This document shows, one piece after another, positions 31,987 through 40,702 of a DNA stretch of 64,000 bases. The notes below the pieces were generated by a model. It was not told where the DNA came from and made no database searches. It was given only the letters and a program-made list of their open reading frames with translations. The stretch's first letter is position 1; each line of letters starts with the position of its first letter. The position numbers were made by a program, and so were the translations under genes. Origin of the DNA: Sphingomonas quercus (GTDB taxonomy: Bacteria; Pseudomonadota; Alphaproteobacteria; Sphingomonadales; Sphingomonadaceae); the NCBI RefSeq assembly GCF_018863195.1, contig NZ_JAHKRT010000004.1:1-64000 (forward strand), read 5' to 3'.

Positions 31987-32721
31987 TCAGTCGTCGAGGG
32001 CGCCGCCCTGCGCGTCGGCAGCGACGAGGTTGACGCCGTCGGCGATGTCCGCCTGTACTGCCGCGCGCAGCCCATCGGCGTCGCGGCGCGCAATGGCCTC
32101 CATCGCCAGCGCATGCTGGTCGACAAGCGCGACGGTGCCGACCCGACCATAGACGACCCGCATCAGCGGCCCGAATTGCAGCCACAATGTCTCGATCAGC
32201 CGCGGCAGAATGACGCTGCGACCACCGGCGCGATAAATCAGGAAATGGAAACGGAAGTTGTTTTCCATGTAATCATTGACGTCGCCCGTCTCCAGCGCAG
32301 CATTGACCGCTGCATCCGCCGCCTTCAACTGGCGGACGACGGAGGCATCGATATAGGGCAAGGCCTGCACTGCGGCCTCCGGCTCGAGCAGCATGCGGCA
32401 CCGCATGATTTCGTCCAGCCGCTCGGTCGTCATGCGCGGCACCATGATCTTGCGCTTGGAGCGGATTTCCACCGCGCCCTCCGCCGCCAGCCGGCTCAGC
32501 GCGTCACGCACCGGCATCTGGCTGACCCCAAGCTGCTGGGCGAGGCCGCGCGTCGAGATCGTCACCCCCGGCGCGATCTTGCCGGTGATCAGCCGCTGGC
32601 GGAGATCCTCATAGACGCTGGCATGGAGCGGGGAAGTCTCCGTCTCGGCGAGCGCCTGCGCGGCGGTGGCGACCGTGGCGGCGATGCGGCGGCGGCTGCC
32701 CGCCCGTACTTCAGCGACCAT
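31987..32721 (-). CDS. GntR family regulator with FCD domain, likely regulator of polyamine genes
   Basis: A 244-residue regulator with the helix-turn-helix at about residues 35-95 (LRQRLITGKIAPG, LAQQLGVSQMPVRDALSRLAAEGAVEI) and an all-helical FCD domain after it (IMRCRMLLEPEA, DYMENNFRFHFLIYRA with metal-binding-type residues). The gene ends 8 bases from the convergent phospholipase stop and lies directly downstream, on the same strand, of the first spermidine-dehydrogenase-like gene. TGTGATCACA-type palindromes in front of the polyamine promoters are of the short symmetric kind used by FCD regulators; a weaker copy lies before this gene. I infer that it senses a polyamine or its acid product. 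Confidence 0.85.
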   Translation of the reverse strand: MVAEVRAGSRRRIAATVATAAQALAETETSPLHASVYEDLRQRLITGKIAPGVTISTRGLAQQLGVSQMPVRDALSRLAAEGAVEIRSKRKIMVPRMTTERLDEIMRCRMLLEPEAAVQALPYIDASVVRQLKAADAAVNAALETGDVNDYMENNFRFHFLIYRAGGRSVILPRLIETLWLQFGPLMRVVYGRVGTVALVDQHALAMEAIARRDADGLRAAVQADIADGVNLVAADAQGGALDD

Positions 32722-32738
32722 GGCGGACGATCAGCGGC

Positions 32739-32748
32739 TGTGATGACG
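32739..32748 (-). promoter_or_regulatory. Weak copy of the TGTGATCACA site before the GntR gene
   Basis: TGTGATGACG agrees with the palindrome at 8 of 10 positions and lies 18-27 bases before the GntR start codon. It would allow autoregulation, but a match of this quality can occur by chance. Confidence 0.25.
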
Positions 32749-32892
32749 AAATGCAGGCGAGGCCCGGAAGCACGCCGCTGGCACCCAGCCATTCCAACAC
32801 CAGCCTCGCCAAAACCCGCTCCCGTCGTCCCGTCAAAAGCGCAGAATAGTGCGATAGCAGACGCTTGTCGCCTGCTTTGCTGGCGCTGACCG

Positions 32893-34794
32893 CTAGATGC
32901 GCACCTCGCGGGCGGCAAGCAACTCGTGCACGGCGCGGTGCGCCTGGTCGATCGCGGAGTCGGTATAGGCGGCGGCGCCGGAATCCGAATTGGCGATGGC
33001 GATCGGGCCGAAGCGCCGCCGGCCCACGACATGCGGACGGCTCGCCTCCGGCACGTCCCACGGATCGTAAAGCGGATTATATTCATAGGCATAGCCGTGC
33101 GGCCAGCGATTGACGGCGATGCCGGCAATGTCACGCGCCGCATCGAACCCACCTCGCCCGAGCACCTTCGCCAGCTGGTCGCGGATATGCCCCCCGAACG
33201 TCGCGAGCGAGGTGGCGAGCAACTCCTGCCGGCCCGCGCGATGCTGGTCGCGCTCCGTCGGCGCGCCGGGCTTGCAGGGAGTGCGCAGCATGAACAGCAT
33301 CGCCGGATCGTCCGGCCCGGCCGGCTGGAAGGCGCCGCCCATGTCGGGCGCGGGGGTCAGGCGGAAGGAGGAGAAATAGCTGCCCGGGCATTCCGCCCCG
33401 CTGATGCCGAGCCGCGCGAAGGCGCGCCAGTTGGTCAGCGCCACGCTGGTATAGACGAGCGGCACCTTCACCAACTGGTGCAGCGCCGCCTTCTGCGCAT
33501 CCGGCAGGTCGGGCACCAGATAGGGGATGATCATATTGTAGCAGGCGAGCACGCACGCCCTGGCGCTGACGGCGCGCAGGCCGTCGCCCGCCCGGTAGAC
33601 GATCTCCGCGCCGGCGCCTTTGCGCGCGACGTTCACCACCGTACTGTTCAGGCGGATGCGCACCGGCTGGCCGGCGCGATCGAGCTCGGCATAGTCGAAG
33701 CGCGCGCCGACCAGCGCCGCGATATCGCCGGGTGGCGCCACCGCCGGCACCAGCTTGCGCACCAGTGCGCGGGCGATGGTGGCGTTGCCGTCGGGAAAGT
33801 GGAAGCTGGCCGAGCCGCCGGTGGCGCCATAGCCGGCGGCGGTATTGCCCATGCGCCGTGTGTCGCGGGGGTCGAGGCCGAGCCCGGCAAAGCCCGGCAG
33901 CCCCTGCCCCCAGCAATCCAGAGCCGGTTCGCCGTCGATGCCGATGCCCCATTCGCCGTGGGTCCGGCATTGGTAATAGGCGATCACCAGCGGATCGACT
34001 TTCACCACCTCAGCCAGATAATCGCGGTAGCTCATCCGCGACAGCCGGTCGCGTTTCTCGTCCTGCGACAGGCCGGCGAGATAATCCTCCTTGCCGGTCT
34101 CGACGCGGACGATATCGCGGATCGCCTTTTCGGGCAGTGGCGAGGCGGCGAGCGCCTTGGCCAGTGCCTCCGGCGTCCTGTCGGCGCCGCGCATCATCGG
34201 GACGAGCGCATCGCGACCGAATGTCGGCGCGTCGAAGAATATCGCGGGGCGCAGCGCGCGGAAAGCGCCACCGGGCTTGTAGCGCGCCGCGAGCGCCTCC
34301 GCATTGATGCCGAGCGTGGCGAGCAGGCCAGCTGCCACCGCGCTGTAGGGCCGCGGGCTGCTGATCAGCATCGTGCCGCCATTGATCAGCAGCGTGCGGC
34401 CGGCGACGTGGAATTCGTTGCGCTTGGCATGGCCGCCGAAATCGTCGTGATTGTCGAGGATGAGGATGCGGGCGTCCGGCCGCTCGACGCGCAGGAAATG
34501 CGCCGCGGCAAGCCCGCTGATGCCGCCGCCGACGATCACAAGATCATAGGCTTCGCCGATGCGCTCGGCGTCGCCGATCCTGAGGGTGCCGTCACGGAGC
34601 GCGTGAGCGGTCTCGAACGAGCCCGGATGGCTGCCGCGCATGCCGAGACGCTCGGGCGGATAATAGCCCGGCGCCTCCTGTGGCGCAGGCGCGGCCGCCG
34701 CCGCCGGGCCGGCCAGACCGCCTGCGACGAGGCCACACCCGACCCCTTTCAACAGGCCCCGCCGGTCGATTTCCGGACGCTCGCGCTCGGCCAT
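32893..34794 (-). CDS. spdH: Tat-exported spermidine-dehydrogenase-like flavoprotein (copy 1)
   Basis: A 633-residue protein with a twin-arginine signal (IDRRGLLKGVG) at residues 9-20, so it acts in the periplasm. The region GMRGSHPGSFETAHALRDG precedes an FAD-binding fold at about residue 85 (YDLVIVGGGISGLAAAHFL) with the adjoining DNHDDFGGHAKRNEF. This arrangement is that of SpdH-type spermidine dehydrogenases (NAD(P)-binding annotated). They cleave spermidine to 1,3-diaminopropane and 4-aminobutyraldehyde. The C-terminus has the conserved INRWPHGY-like segment VNRWPHGYAYEYNPLYD and ends with IDQAHRAVHELL. The divergent aldehyde dehydrogenase and the duplicated copy at 61114 support a polyamine role. 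GGGGAGG precedes the ATG. Confidence 0.75.
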   Translation of the reverse strand: MAERERPEIDRRGLLKGVGCGLVAGGLAGPAAAAAPAPQEAPGYYPPERLGMRGSHPGSFETAHALRDGTLRIGDAERIGEAYDLVIVGGGISGLAAAHFLRVERPDARILILDNHDDFGGHAKRNEFHVAGRTLLINGGTMLISSPRPYSAVAAGLLATLGINAEALAARYKPGGAFRALRPAIFFDAPTFGRDALVPMMRGADRTPEALAKALAASPLPEKAIRDIVRVETGKEDYLAGLSQDEKRDRLSRMSYRDYLAEVVKVDPLVIAYYQCRTHGEWGIGIDGEPALDCWGQGLPGFAGLGLDPRDTRRMGNTAAGYGATGGSASFHFPDGNATIARALVRKLVPAVAPPGDIAALVGARFDYAELDRAGQPVRIRLNSTVVNVARKGAGAEIVYRAGDGLRAVSARACVLACYNMIIPYLVPDLPDAQKAALHQLVKVPLVYTSVALTNWRAFARLGISGAECPGSYFSSFRLTPAPDMGGAFQPAGPDDPAMLFMLRTPCKPGAPTERDQHRAGRQELLATSLATFGGHIRDQLAKVLGRGGFDAARDIAGIAVNRWPHGYAYEYNPLYDPWDVPEASRPHVVGRRRFGPIAIANSDSGAAAYTDSAIDQAHRAVHELLAAREVRI

Positions 34795-34816
34795 GAATCG
34801 CCTCCCCGGGAGTAAC

Positions 34817-34826
34817 TGCTATCACA
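34817..34826 (-). promoter_or_regulatory. Diverged TGTGATCACA site before spermidine-dehydrogenase copy 1
   Basis: TGCTATCACA, two mismatches from the palindrome, 23-32 bases before the start codon. Its flanks (GTAAC before, TATC after) are the same as at the perfect site in front of copy 2 (63057-63066), so the whole control region appears duplicated. Confidence 0.45.
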
Positions 34827-34887
34827 TATCTCGAAAGCCCGACGGCGCAAAGTTTGCGCTTCCAAAGGCCATGAGCCCCTCCTATGA

Positions 34888-34897
34888 TGTGATCACA
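34888..34897 (+). promoter_or_regulatory. Perfect TGTGATCACA palindrome before the polyamine operon
   Basis: A 10-bp perfect palindrome 23-32 bases upstream of the GTG of the aldehyde dehydrogenase gene, overlapping the region where the transcription start would lie. Identical palindromes occur at 46849 and 63057. Probable repressor site for the GntR/FCD or PuuR-like regulator. Confidence 0.6.
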
Positions 34898-34919
34898 GAA
34901 GTTCCGAGGAAGGGCCGGC

Positions 34920-36410
34920 GTGCAGAGCTTTTCGGAGATTCAGGCCCGGGCCGCGGCACTGACTTTGCCCGGACAGGCGGTGATCGACGGCCATCTGGTT
35001 GCGGCCAGGTCGGGCGCCACCTTCGCCAATATCGGCCCGCGCGACGGACGCATCCTCAATCATGTCGCAGCCGGGGAGGCGGCGGACGTCGATGCCGCCG
35101 TCGTCGCCGCCCGTACCGCCTTCGAGGACGGGCGCTGGCGGGACCTCCCGCCCAAGGCGCGCAAGGCCGTGCTGCATCGCCTGGCCGCGTTGATGGAAGA
35201 GCATGCCGACGAGCTGGCGCTGCTGGAATCATTGGATACCGGCAAGCCGATCTCCGACGCGGCCAATGTCGACGTGCCGCTCGCGATCAACACCACCCGC
35301 TATTACGCCGAGGCGCTGGACAAGCTGTACGGCGAGGTGGCGCCGTCGGCCCCGACCCGGCTTTCCTATGCGGTGCATGAGCCGCTGGGCGTCGTCGGCG
35401 CGATCGTGCCGTGGAATTTCCCGTTGCATATGGCGATGTGGAAGGTGGCCCCCGCGCTCGCCATGGGCAATTCGGTGGTGCTGAAGCCGGCCGAGCAATC
35501 GCCGATGTCGGCGCTCCGCCTCGGCGCGCTGGCGCTGGAGGCCGGCCTGCCCGACGGCGTGCTGAACGTCGTGCCCGGCCTTGGCGAGACGGCGGGGCAG
35601 GCGCTCGCCCGCCACATGGACGTCGACATGATCGCCTTCACCGGCTCCGGCACGGTCGGGCGGCTGCTGATGCGCTACGCCGGCGAGAGCAATCTCAAGC
35701 GGGTCAGCCTGGAACTGGGCGGCAAATCGCCGCAGATCATATTCCCCGACTGCCCCGACCTCGACGCCGCGGCGGAGGCCGCCGCCTGGGGCGTGTTCTA
35801 CAATCAGGGCGAGGTATGCACCGCCGCCTCCCGCCTGCTCGTCCATCGCGACATCAAGGCGGATTTCATCGCGCGCGTGCTCGCCGTGGCGGAAAGGATC
35901 GTCCCCGGCGACCCACTCGATCCCGCCACGCGCTTCGGGGCGATGATCAGCGAGGCGCAGATGCACAGCGCCTTGCGCCACATCGATGCCGCCGAGCGCG
36001 AGGGGGCGACGCGGCTGATCGGCGGCGTGCGGGCGCGCGAGGAGACCGGGGGCTTCTATGTCGCGCCGACCATCTACGACCAGGTCCGCCGCGACGCGTC
36101 GCTGGCGCGCGAGGAGGTGTTCGGCCCGGTGCTCGGCGTGCTCGACTTCGCCGACGACGAAGAGGCCTTCGCCATCGCCAACGACACCATCTACGGTCTT
36201 GCCGCCGGGGTATGGACGGCAGACCTCAATCGCGCCCACAGCGCCGCCCGGCGGCTGCGCGCGGGCCTGATATGGGTGAATGGCTGGGATGCCTGCGATA
36301 TCACCATGCCGTTCGGCGGCTTTCGCCAGTCCGGCTTCGGGCGGGACAGGAGCATGCACGCGCTCGCCAAATATGCCGACCTCAAGGCCGTGACCTTCAC
36401 CCTGCGATAG
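34920..36410 (+). CDS. puuC: Aldehyde dehydrogenase, PuuC-type (gamma-glutamyl-aminobutyraldehyde dehydrogenase)
   Basis: A 496-residue NAD(P)-dependent aldehyde dehydrogenase. Core motifs: VGAIVPWNFPLHMAMWK (cofactor binding), FTGSGTVGRLL, LELGGKSPQ with the general base near residue 265, and catalytic Cys300 in NQGEVCTAASR. The length and the C-terminal GGFRQSGFGRD agree with PuuC/AldH, which oxidises gamma-glutamyl-gamma-aminobutyraldehyde to gamma-glutamyl-GABA. It is the first gene of an operon continuing for eight genes. The GTG start lies five bases after GAGGAAGGG. Activity on free 4-aminobutyraldehyde or 3-aminopropanal from the spermidine dehydrogenases is also plausible. Confidence 0.85.
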   Translation: MQSFSEIQARAAALTLPGQAVIDGHLVAARSGATFANIGPRDGRILNHVAAGEAADVDAAVVAARTAFEDGRWRDLPPKARKAVLHRLAALMEEHADELALLESLDTGKPISDAANVDVPLAINTTRYYAEALDKLYGEVAPSAPTRLSYAVHEPLGVVGAIVPWNFPLHMAMWKVAPALAMGNSVVLKPAEQSPMSALRLGALALEAGLPDGVLNVVPGLGETAGQALARHMDVDMIAFTGSGTVGRLLMRYAGESNLKRVSLELGGKSPQIIFPDCPDLDAAAEAAAWGVFYNQGEVCTAASRLLVHRDIKADFIARVLAVAERIVPGDPLDPATRFGAMISEAQMHSALRHIDAAEREGATRLIGGVRAREETGGFYVAPTIYDQVRRDASLAREEVFGPVLGVLDFADDEEAFAIANDTIYGLAAGVWTADLNRAHSAARRLRAGLIWVNGWDACDITMPFGGFRQSGFGRDRSMHALAKYADLKAVTFTLR

Positions 36411-36416
36411 GACAGC

Positions 36417-37823
36417 ATGACCGAAGCCTCATCCCCCCCGCATCCGGGTTTCGTCGCCTCAGCGGAGGAGGCGCGCGCCTTCCTCGCCGCGCATCCGCAC
36501 ATCCAGTTCTTCGAGGTTTTCTTCACCAACATGTCCGGCGTGCCGCGCGGGAAACGCCTGCGCCGGCATGAGCTGATGGCAGTCTATGACTATGGCCGCT
36601 TCCTGCCCGGCTCGATCCTCGTCGTCGACATCACCGGGCGCGACGTGGAGGAAACCGGACTTGTCTGGGAGGATGGCGACGCCGATCGCCGGGCGCGCCC
36701 GGTGCCGGGCGGCATCGTGCCGGCGCCGTGGCTGGGCGAGGATGTTGCGCAGGTCGCGACGTCGCTGCACGAGCTGGACGGCACGGCGTGCGAACTCGAT
36801 CCGCGCGTCATCCTGTCGCGGGTGCTCGATCGCTTCGCGGCGGATGGATTGACCCCGGTCGTCGCGTGCGAGCTGGAATTCTACCTCGTCGATGCCGAGC
36901 GCGGGCCGGACGGCGCGGTGCGCCTGCCGCTGTCCGAGCTCACCGGCCGGCGGGCCGAGGGCACGCATGTCTATGGCCTGCCCGAGATCGAGGATGCCGC
37001 GCCATTCCTCCGCGACCTGTGGCAGACCTGCGATGCGCAGAACATCCCTCTGGAGGGCGTCATCTCCGAATGCGCGCCGGGCCAGCTTGAGCTGACCTTG
37101 CGTCACAAGGCCGACGCCCTGCGCGCCGCCGACGAGGCGGTGTTCTACAAGCGCGCCGCCAAGGGCGTCGCCCGTCGCCATGGCTGCGAGGCGACGTTCA
37201 TGGCCAAACCGTGGAGCGACGCCGCCGGCAGCGGCCTTCATCTCCATGTCAGCATCGAGGATGGCTCCGGGGCGAACGCCTTTGCCAGCGAGGATCCGGC
37301 CGGGACGGAGATGCTCCGCCACGCCATCGGCGGGATGAAGGCGCTGCTCGCCGAAAGCATGGCGATCTTCGCCCCGCACATGAACAGCTTCCGCCGCTTC
37401 CGGCCGAACAGCTATGCGCCGGTGGCGCCGACCTGGGGCGTCAACAATCGCACCGTGGCGCTGCGCGTGCCGGCCGGCCTGCCCCACACGCGCCATGTCG
37501 AGCATCGCGTCGCGGGCGCGGACGCCAATCCTTATCTGGCCCTCGCCGCGCTCCTCGCCGCCGTCCATCACGGCATCACCAATCGCATCGACCCGGGCCC
37601 GCCGGTGACCGGCGACGGCTATGCCGCCGCGCGCGAGATGGGAGCGTCGCTGCCGACCAACTGGTTCGACGCGGTCGAGCGCTTCGCCGGCTCGGCAATC
37701 TTGCGAGATTATCTCGGCGAGCGCTTCGTCGACATGTTCACCACCGTCAAGCGGACCGAACAGGCGCGCTTCTTCGAAGTGGTCAGCCCGCTCGACCATG
37801 ACTGGTATCTCCAGAGCGCCTGA
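36417..37823 (+). CDS. puuA: Glutamine-synthetase-family gamma-glutamyl-polyamine ligase (PuuA-like, copy 1)
   Basis: A 468-residue ligase of the glutamine synthetase fold. N-terminal beta-grasp: FFEVFFTNMSGVPRGKRLRRHEL. Catalytic domain: CELEFYL (metal glutamates), ISECAPGQLELTL, FMAKPWSDAAGSGLHLHVS (ammonia/amine and metal site) and NSFRRFRPNSYAPVAPTWG. PuuA joins glutamate to putrescine with ATP, the entry step of the gamma-glutamyl route. It follows the aldehyde dehydrogenase by six bases. A second paralog lies at 42950, so one may prefer a different amine such as spermidine or another substrate. Confidence 0.8.
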   Translation: MTEASSPPHPGFVASAEEARAFLAAHPHIQFFEVFFTNMSGVPRGKRLRRHELMAVYDYGRFLPGSILVVDITGRDVEETGLVWEDGDADRRARPVPGGIVPAPWLGEDVAQVATSLHELDGTACELDPRVILSRVLDRFAADGLTPVVACELEFYLVDAERGPDGAVRLPLSELTGRRAEGTHVYGLPEIEDAAPFLRDLWQTCDAQNIPLEGVISECAPGQLELTLRHKADALRAADEAVFYKRAAKGVARRHGCEATFMAKPWSDAAGSGLHLHVSIEDGSGANAFASEDPAGTEMLRHAIGGMKALLAESMAIFAPHMNSFRRFRPNSYAPVAPTWGVNNRTVALRVPAGLPHTRHVEHRVAGADANPYLALAALLAAVHHGITNRIDPGPPVTGDGYAAAREMGASLPTNWFDAVERFAGSAILRDYLGERFVDMFTTVKRTEQARFFEVVSPLDHDWYLQSA

Positions 37824-37828
37824 CGGAG

Positions 37829-38734
37829 ATGGCCGGCATGGAACAGGAATGGCGGCAGGCGAAACGGCCGTTCGCGGCGATCATCGGCCCGCCGGGCTTC
37901 TGGCTCGCGCTGTTCTTCCTGGTGCCGCTGGCGATCGTCTGGGCGTATAGCTTCGGCCGTACATTGGGCCTCACCGACATCGCGATCACCGGCACGCTCG
38001 ACAATTATGCGCGCGTGATGGACCCGGTCTATCTCGACATCTTCGTCAAATCGCTGGGCGTGGCGGCGCTGACCACGCTGCTCTGCCTGATCATCGGCTT
38101 TCCGGTGGCGCTGGCGATCACCTTCGCGCCGCCGCGCGCCAAGGCGTGGCTGCTGATGCTGGTGATGCTGCCTTTCTGGACCAATTTGCTGGTCCGCACC
38201 TATGCGCTGATGGCGGTGCTGCGCAACGAAGGCTATGTGAACACCGTCCTCGGCTGGGGCTGGGACGGGCTCCGCGCGATGGGCCTGTCGCTGTCGGCGT
38301 TCCAGCCGCTGCCGCTGCTCCACAATAATTTCGCGGTGGTGCTGGGGCTGGTCTACGTCAACCTGCCCTTCCTGATCCTGCCGCTCTATGCCGCGCTCGA
38401 CCGGCTCGATCGCTCGATGATCGAAGCGAGCCTCGATCTCGGTGCCGGGCACCTGCGCACGATGAGGGAGATCGTCGTGCCGCTGGCGCTGCCGGGCATC
38501 CTCTCCGGGCTGCTCATCACCTTCGTGCCGGCGCTCGGCGCCTATCTGACGCCCGATCTGCTCGGCGGGCCGGACAGCCAGATGATCGCCAATGTCATCG
38601 AGCGCCAGTTCAAGCGGGCGAATGACTGGCCGTTCGGCGCCGCGCTATCGTTCATGCTGATGTACCTGACGTTCATCGCCATTGCCGGCCAGGCGATCGT
38701 CGCCCGCCGCCGTCGCGCGAGGGCCGGGGCATGA
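37829..38734 (+). CDS. potH: Polyamine-type ABC transporter permease (PotB/PotH-like)
   Basis: A 301-residue inner-membrane permease with six hydrophobic helices and the cytoplasmic EAA loop EASLDLGAGHLRTMREIVVPLALPG near residue 210 that contacts the ATPase. NLLVRTYALMAVLRNEGYVN is characteristic of the spermidine/putrescine branch. It starts 5 bases after the ligase gene; a second in-frame ATG nine bases later is better spaced from GGAG and may be the true start. The gene overlaps the next permease by an ATGA. No periplasmic binding protein gene is in the operon. Confidence 0.85.
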   Translation: MAGMEQEWRQAKRPFAAIIGPPGFWLALFFLVPLAIVWAYSFGRTLGLTDIAITGTLDNYARVMDPVYLDIFVKSLGVAALTTLLCLIIGFPVALAITFAPPRAKAWLLMLVMLPFWTNLLVRTYALMAVLRNEGYVNTVLGWGWDGLRAMGLSLSAFQPLPLLHNNFAVVLGLVYVNLPFLILPLYAALDRLDRSMIEASLDLGAGHLRTMREIVVPLALPGILSGLLITFVPALGAYLTPDLLGGPDSQMIANVIERQFKRANDWPFGAALSFMLMYLTFIAIAGQAIVARRRRARAGA

Positions 38735-39576
38735 GGCGCCGCGAGCCGGTCGCCCCGCTGGATTATTTCCGGCGCTGGCCGATCCGCCTGTGGCTGGCGG
38801 CGACGATGGTCTTCCTCTACGCGCCGCTGCTCTGCCTGATCGCGTTCAGCTTCAACGAGAGCCGGCGCAACATCGTGTGGACGGGCTTCACGCTCGACTG
38901 GTACGGCCGCGTCTTCCAGAATGGCTCGCTGCTCGAGGCGTTCGGCAATTCGCTGACCATCGCCGCCGTTTCGACGCTGGTCAGCGTCGTGCTCGGCGCG
39001 CTGGTCGCGGTCGGGCTGTGGCGATTCCGTTTTCCATTCAAGCCGGCGTTCGAAGGGGTGATGGCGCTGCCCATCGTCATCCCGGAAATCTGCATGGGCG
39101 TGGCGATGCTCGTGTTCTTCTCGCGCGTCATCCCCTGGCCCGGCGGGATGCCGTGGCCGGCCAATCTCGGCGCGATCATCATCGCCCATATCTCGTTCAG
39201 CTTCCCGTTCGTGGCAGTGATCGTCCGCGCACGCCTCGCCTCGTTCAACCGCGAGCTGGAGGAAGCAGCGCGCGATCTCGGCGCCGGCGAGTTCCGTATC
39301 TTCATGGATATCCTCGTGCCGCACATGCGACCGGCGCTGATCGCCGGGGCGCTGCTCGCCTTCACGCTCAGCCTCGACGATTTCGTCATCACCTTCTTCA
39401 CGGCGGGACCGGATACGGTGACCTTCCCGGTCAAGGTCTATTCCATGGTCCGTTTCTCGGTGACGCCGGAGGTGAATGCCGCCTCGACCTTGCTCGTCCT
39501 GCTCACCATCCTGCTCACCACCATTGGCCTGCGCCTGCAGGGCGGGCCGGTGGCGAGCACGCAGGGAAATCATTGA
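38731..39576 (+). CDS. potI: Polyamine-type ABC transporter permease (PotC/PotI-like)
   Basis: A 281-residue permease, second subunit of the importer. It has six hydrophobic helices, the N-terminal LLCLIAFSFNESRRNIVWTGFTLDWYGRVF typical of PotC/PotI (given as two adjoining pieces), and the EAA loop EAARDLGAGEFRIFMDILVPHMRPA. DDFVITFFTAGPDTVTFPVKVYS close to the end is another branch signature. Its start overlaps the first permease by four bases. The ATPase gene follows after four bases. Confidence 0.85.
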   Translation: MRRREPVAPLDYFRRWPIRLWLAATMVFLYAPLLCLIAFSFNESRRNIVWTGFTLDWYGRVFQNGSLLEAFGNSLTIAAVSTLVSVVLGALVAVGLWRFRFPFKPAFEGVMALPIVIPEICMGVAMLVFFSRVIPWPGGMPWPANLGAIIIAHISFSFPFVAVIVRARLASFNRELEEAARDLGAGEFRIFMDILVPHMRPALIAGALLAFTLSLDDFVITFFTAGPDTVTFPVKVYSMVRFSVTPEVNAASTLLVLLTILLTTIGLRLQGGPVASTQGNH

Positions 39577-39580
39577 CCAC

Positions 39581-40702
39581 ATGGCCGCTACCCCGCTCAT
39601 CCGCATCGAACACCTCACCAAGCGGTTCGGCGGCTTCACCGCCGTCGAGCAGGTGTCGCTGGACATCATGGAGGGCGAGTTCTTCGCCCTGCTCGGGCCT
39701 TCCGGCTGCGGCAAGACCACGCTGCTGCGCATGCTCGCCGGGCTGGAGCTGCCGAGCGAGGGCCGGATCCTCATCGACGGGCAGGACATGAGCAGCGTGC
39801 CGCCCAATCGCCGGCCGGTGAACATGGTGTTCCAATCCTATGCGGTGTTCCCGCACATGAGCGTCAAGGCCAACGTCGCATACGGCCTGAAAATCGCCGG
39901 CGTGCCGGAACCGGAGCGCACCGATCGCGTGATGGAAGCGCTGGCCCTCGTCCGGCTGGAGGGCATGGCCGATCGCAAGCCCGACCAGCTTTCCGGCGGG
40001 CAGCGCCAGCGCGTCGCGCTCGCCCGCGCGCTGATCAAGCGGCCGCGCGTGCTGCTGCTCGACGAGCCGCTCTCCGCGTTGGACGCCAAGCTGCGCGAGA
40101 CGATGCGCTTCGAGCTGACCCGCATCCAGGAGACGGTCGGCGTCACATTCGTGATGGTCACCCACGATCAGGACGAAGCCCTGGCGATGGCGTCGCGCTG
40201 CGCGCTGATGAACCGGGGCGCGCTGCAACAGGTGGCGACGCCGAGCGACCTCTACGAATATCCGAACAACCGCTTCGTCGCCGACTTCATCGGCAGCGTG
40301 AACCTGTTCGAGGGGCGGCTGGTGGTGGACGAGCCGGACCATGCGGTGATCGCCTCGGACCAGCTCGGCGCGCGGATCTTCGTCGACCACGGCGTCACCG
40401 GGGCAACGGACGCCACCGTATGGGCCGGCCTGAGGCCGGAGAAGGTCGAGATGGCGCACCTCAACGGCGCCGCGCCGCCCGCCCGCGTGGGCGTGCCGGA
40501 GGGGCATAATCTGGTGCGCGGCACGATTCGCCGCGGCGCCTATCTCGGCAGCGAGACGGTCTATGACGTGGCGCTGGAAAGCGGCGCGGAGATGCGCGTG
40601 CTGCGCAGCAATGTCACCCGCTATGTCGACCGCGAATTTGCCGAAGGCGACGCGGTGTGGCTGAGCTGGGCGCCGCGTTCGCCGGCGGTACTGCTGTCAT
40701 GA
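39581..40702 (+). CDS. potG: Polyamine-type ABC transporter ATP-binding protein (PotA/PotG-like)
   Basis: A 373-residue ATPase energising the two permeases. Walker A GPSGCGKTT, Q-loop FQSYAVFPHM, signature LSGGQRQRVALARAL, Walker B LLLDEPLSALD and the switch histidine in VTHDQDEA are all intact. The C-terminal 100 residues form a TOBE-type domain (VWAGLRPEKVEM, NLVRGTIRRGAYLGSETVYDV). This combination fits the spermidine/putrescine importers. The stop overlaps the amidotransferase ATG. The ATG has a distant GGGAA site; a slightly different start is possible. Confidence 0.9.
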   Translation: MAATPLIRIEHLTKRFGGFTAVEQVSLDIMEGEFFALLGPSGCGKTTLLRMLAGLELPSEGRILIDGQDMSSVPPNRRPVNMVFQSYAVFPHMSVKANVAYGLKIAGVPEPERTDRVMEALALVRLEGMADRKPDQLSGGQRQRVALARALIKRPRVLLLDEPLSALDAKLRETMRFELTRIQETVGVTFVMVTHDQDEALAMASRCALMNRGALQQVATPSDLYEYPNNRFVADFIGSVNLFEGRLVVDEPDHAVIASDQLGARIFVDHGVTGATDATVWAGLRPEKVEMAHLNGAAPPARVGVPEGHNLVRGTIRRGAYLGSETVYDVALESGAEMRVLRSNVTRYVDREFAEGDAVWLSWAPRSPAVLLS

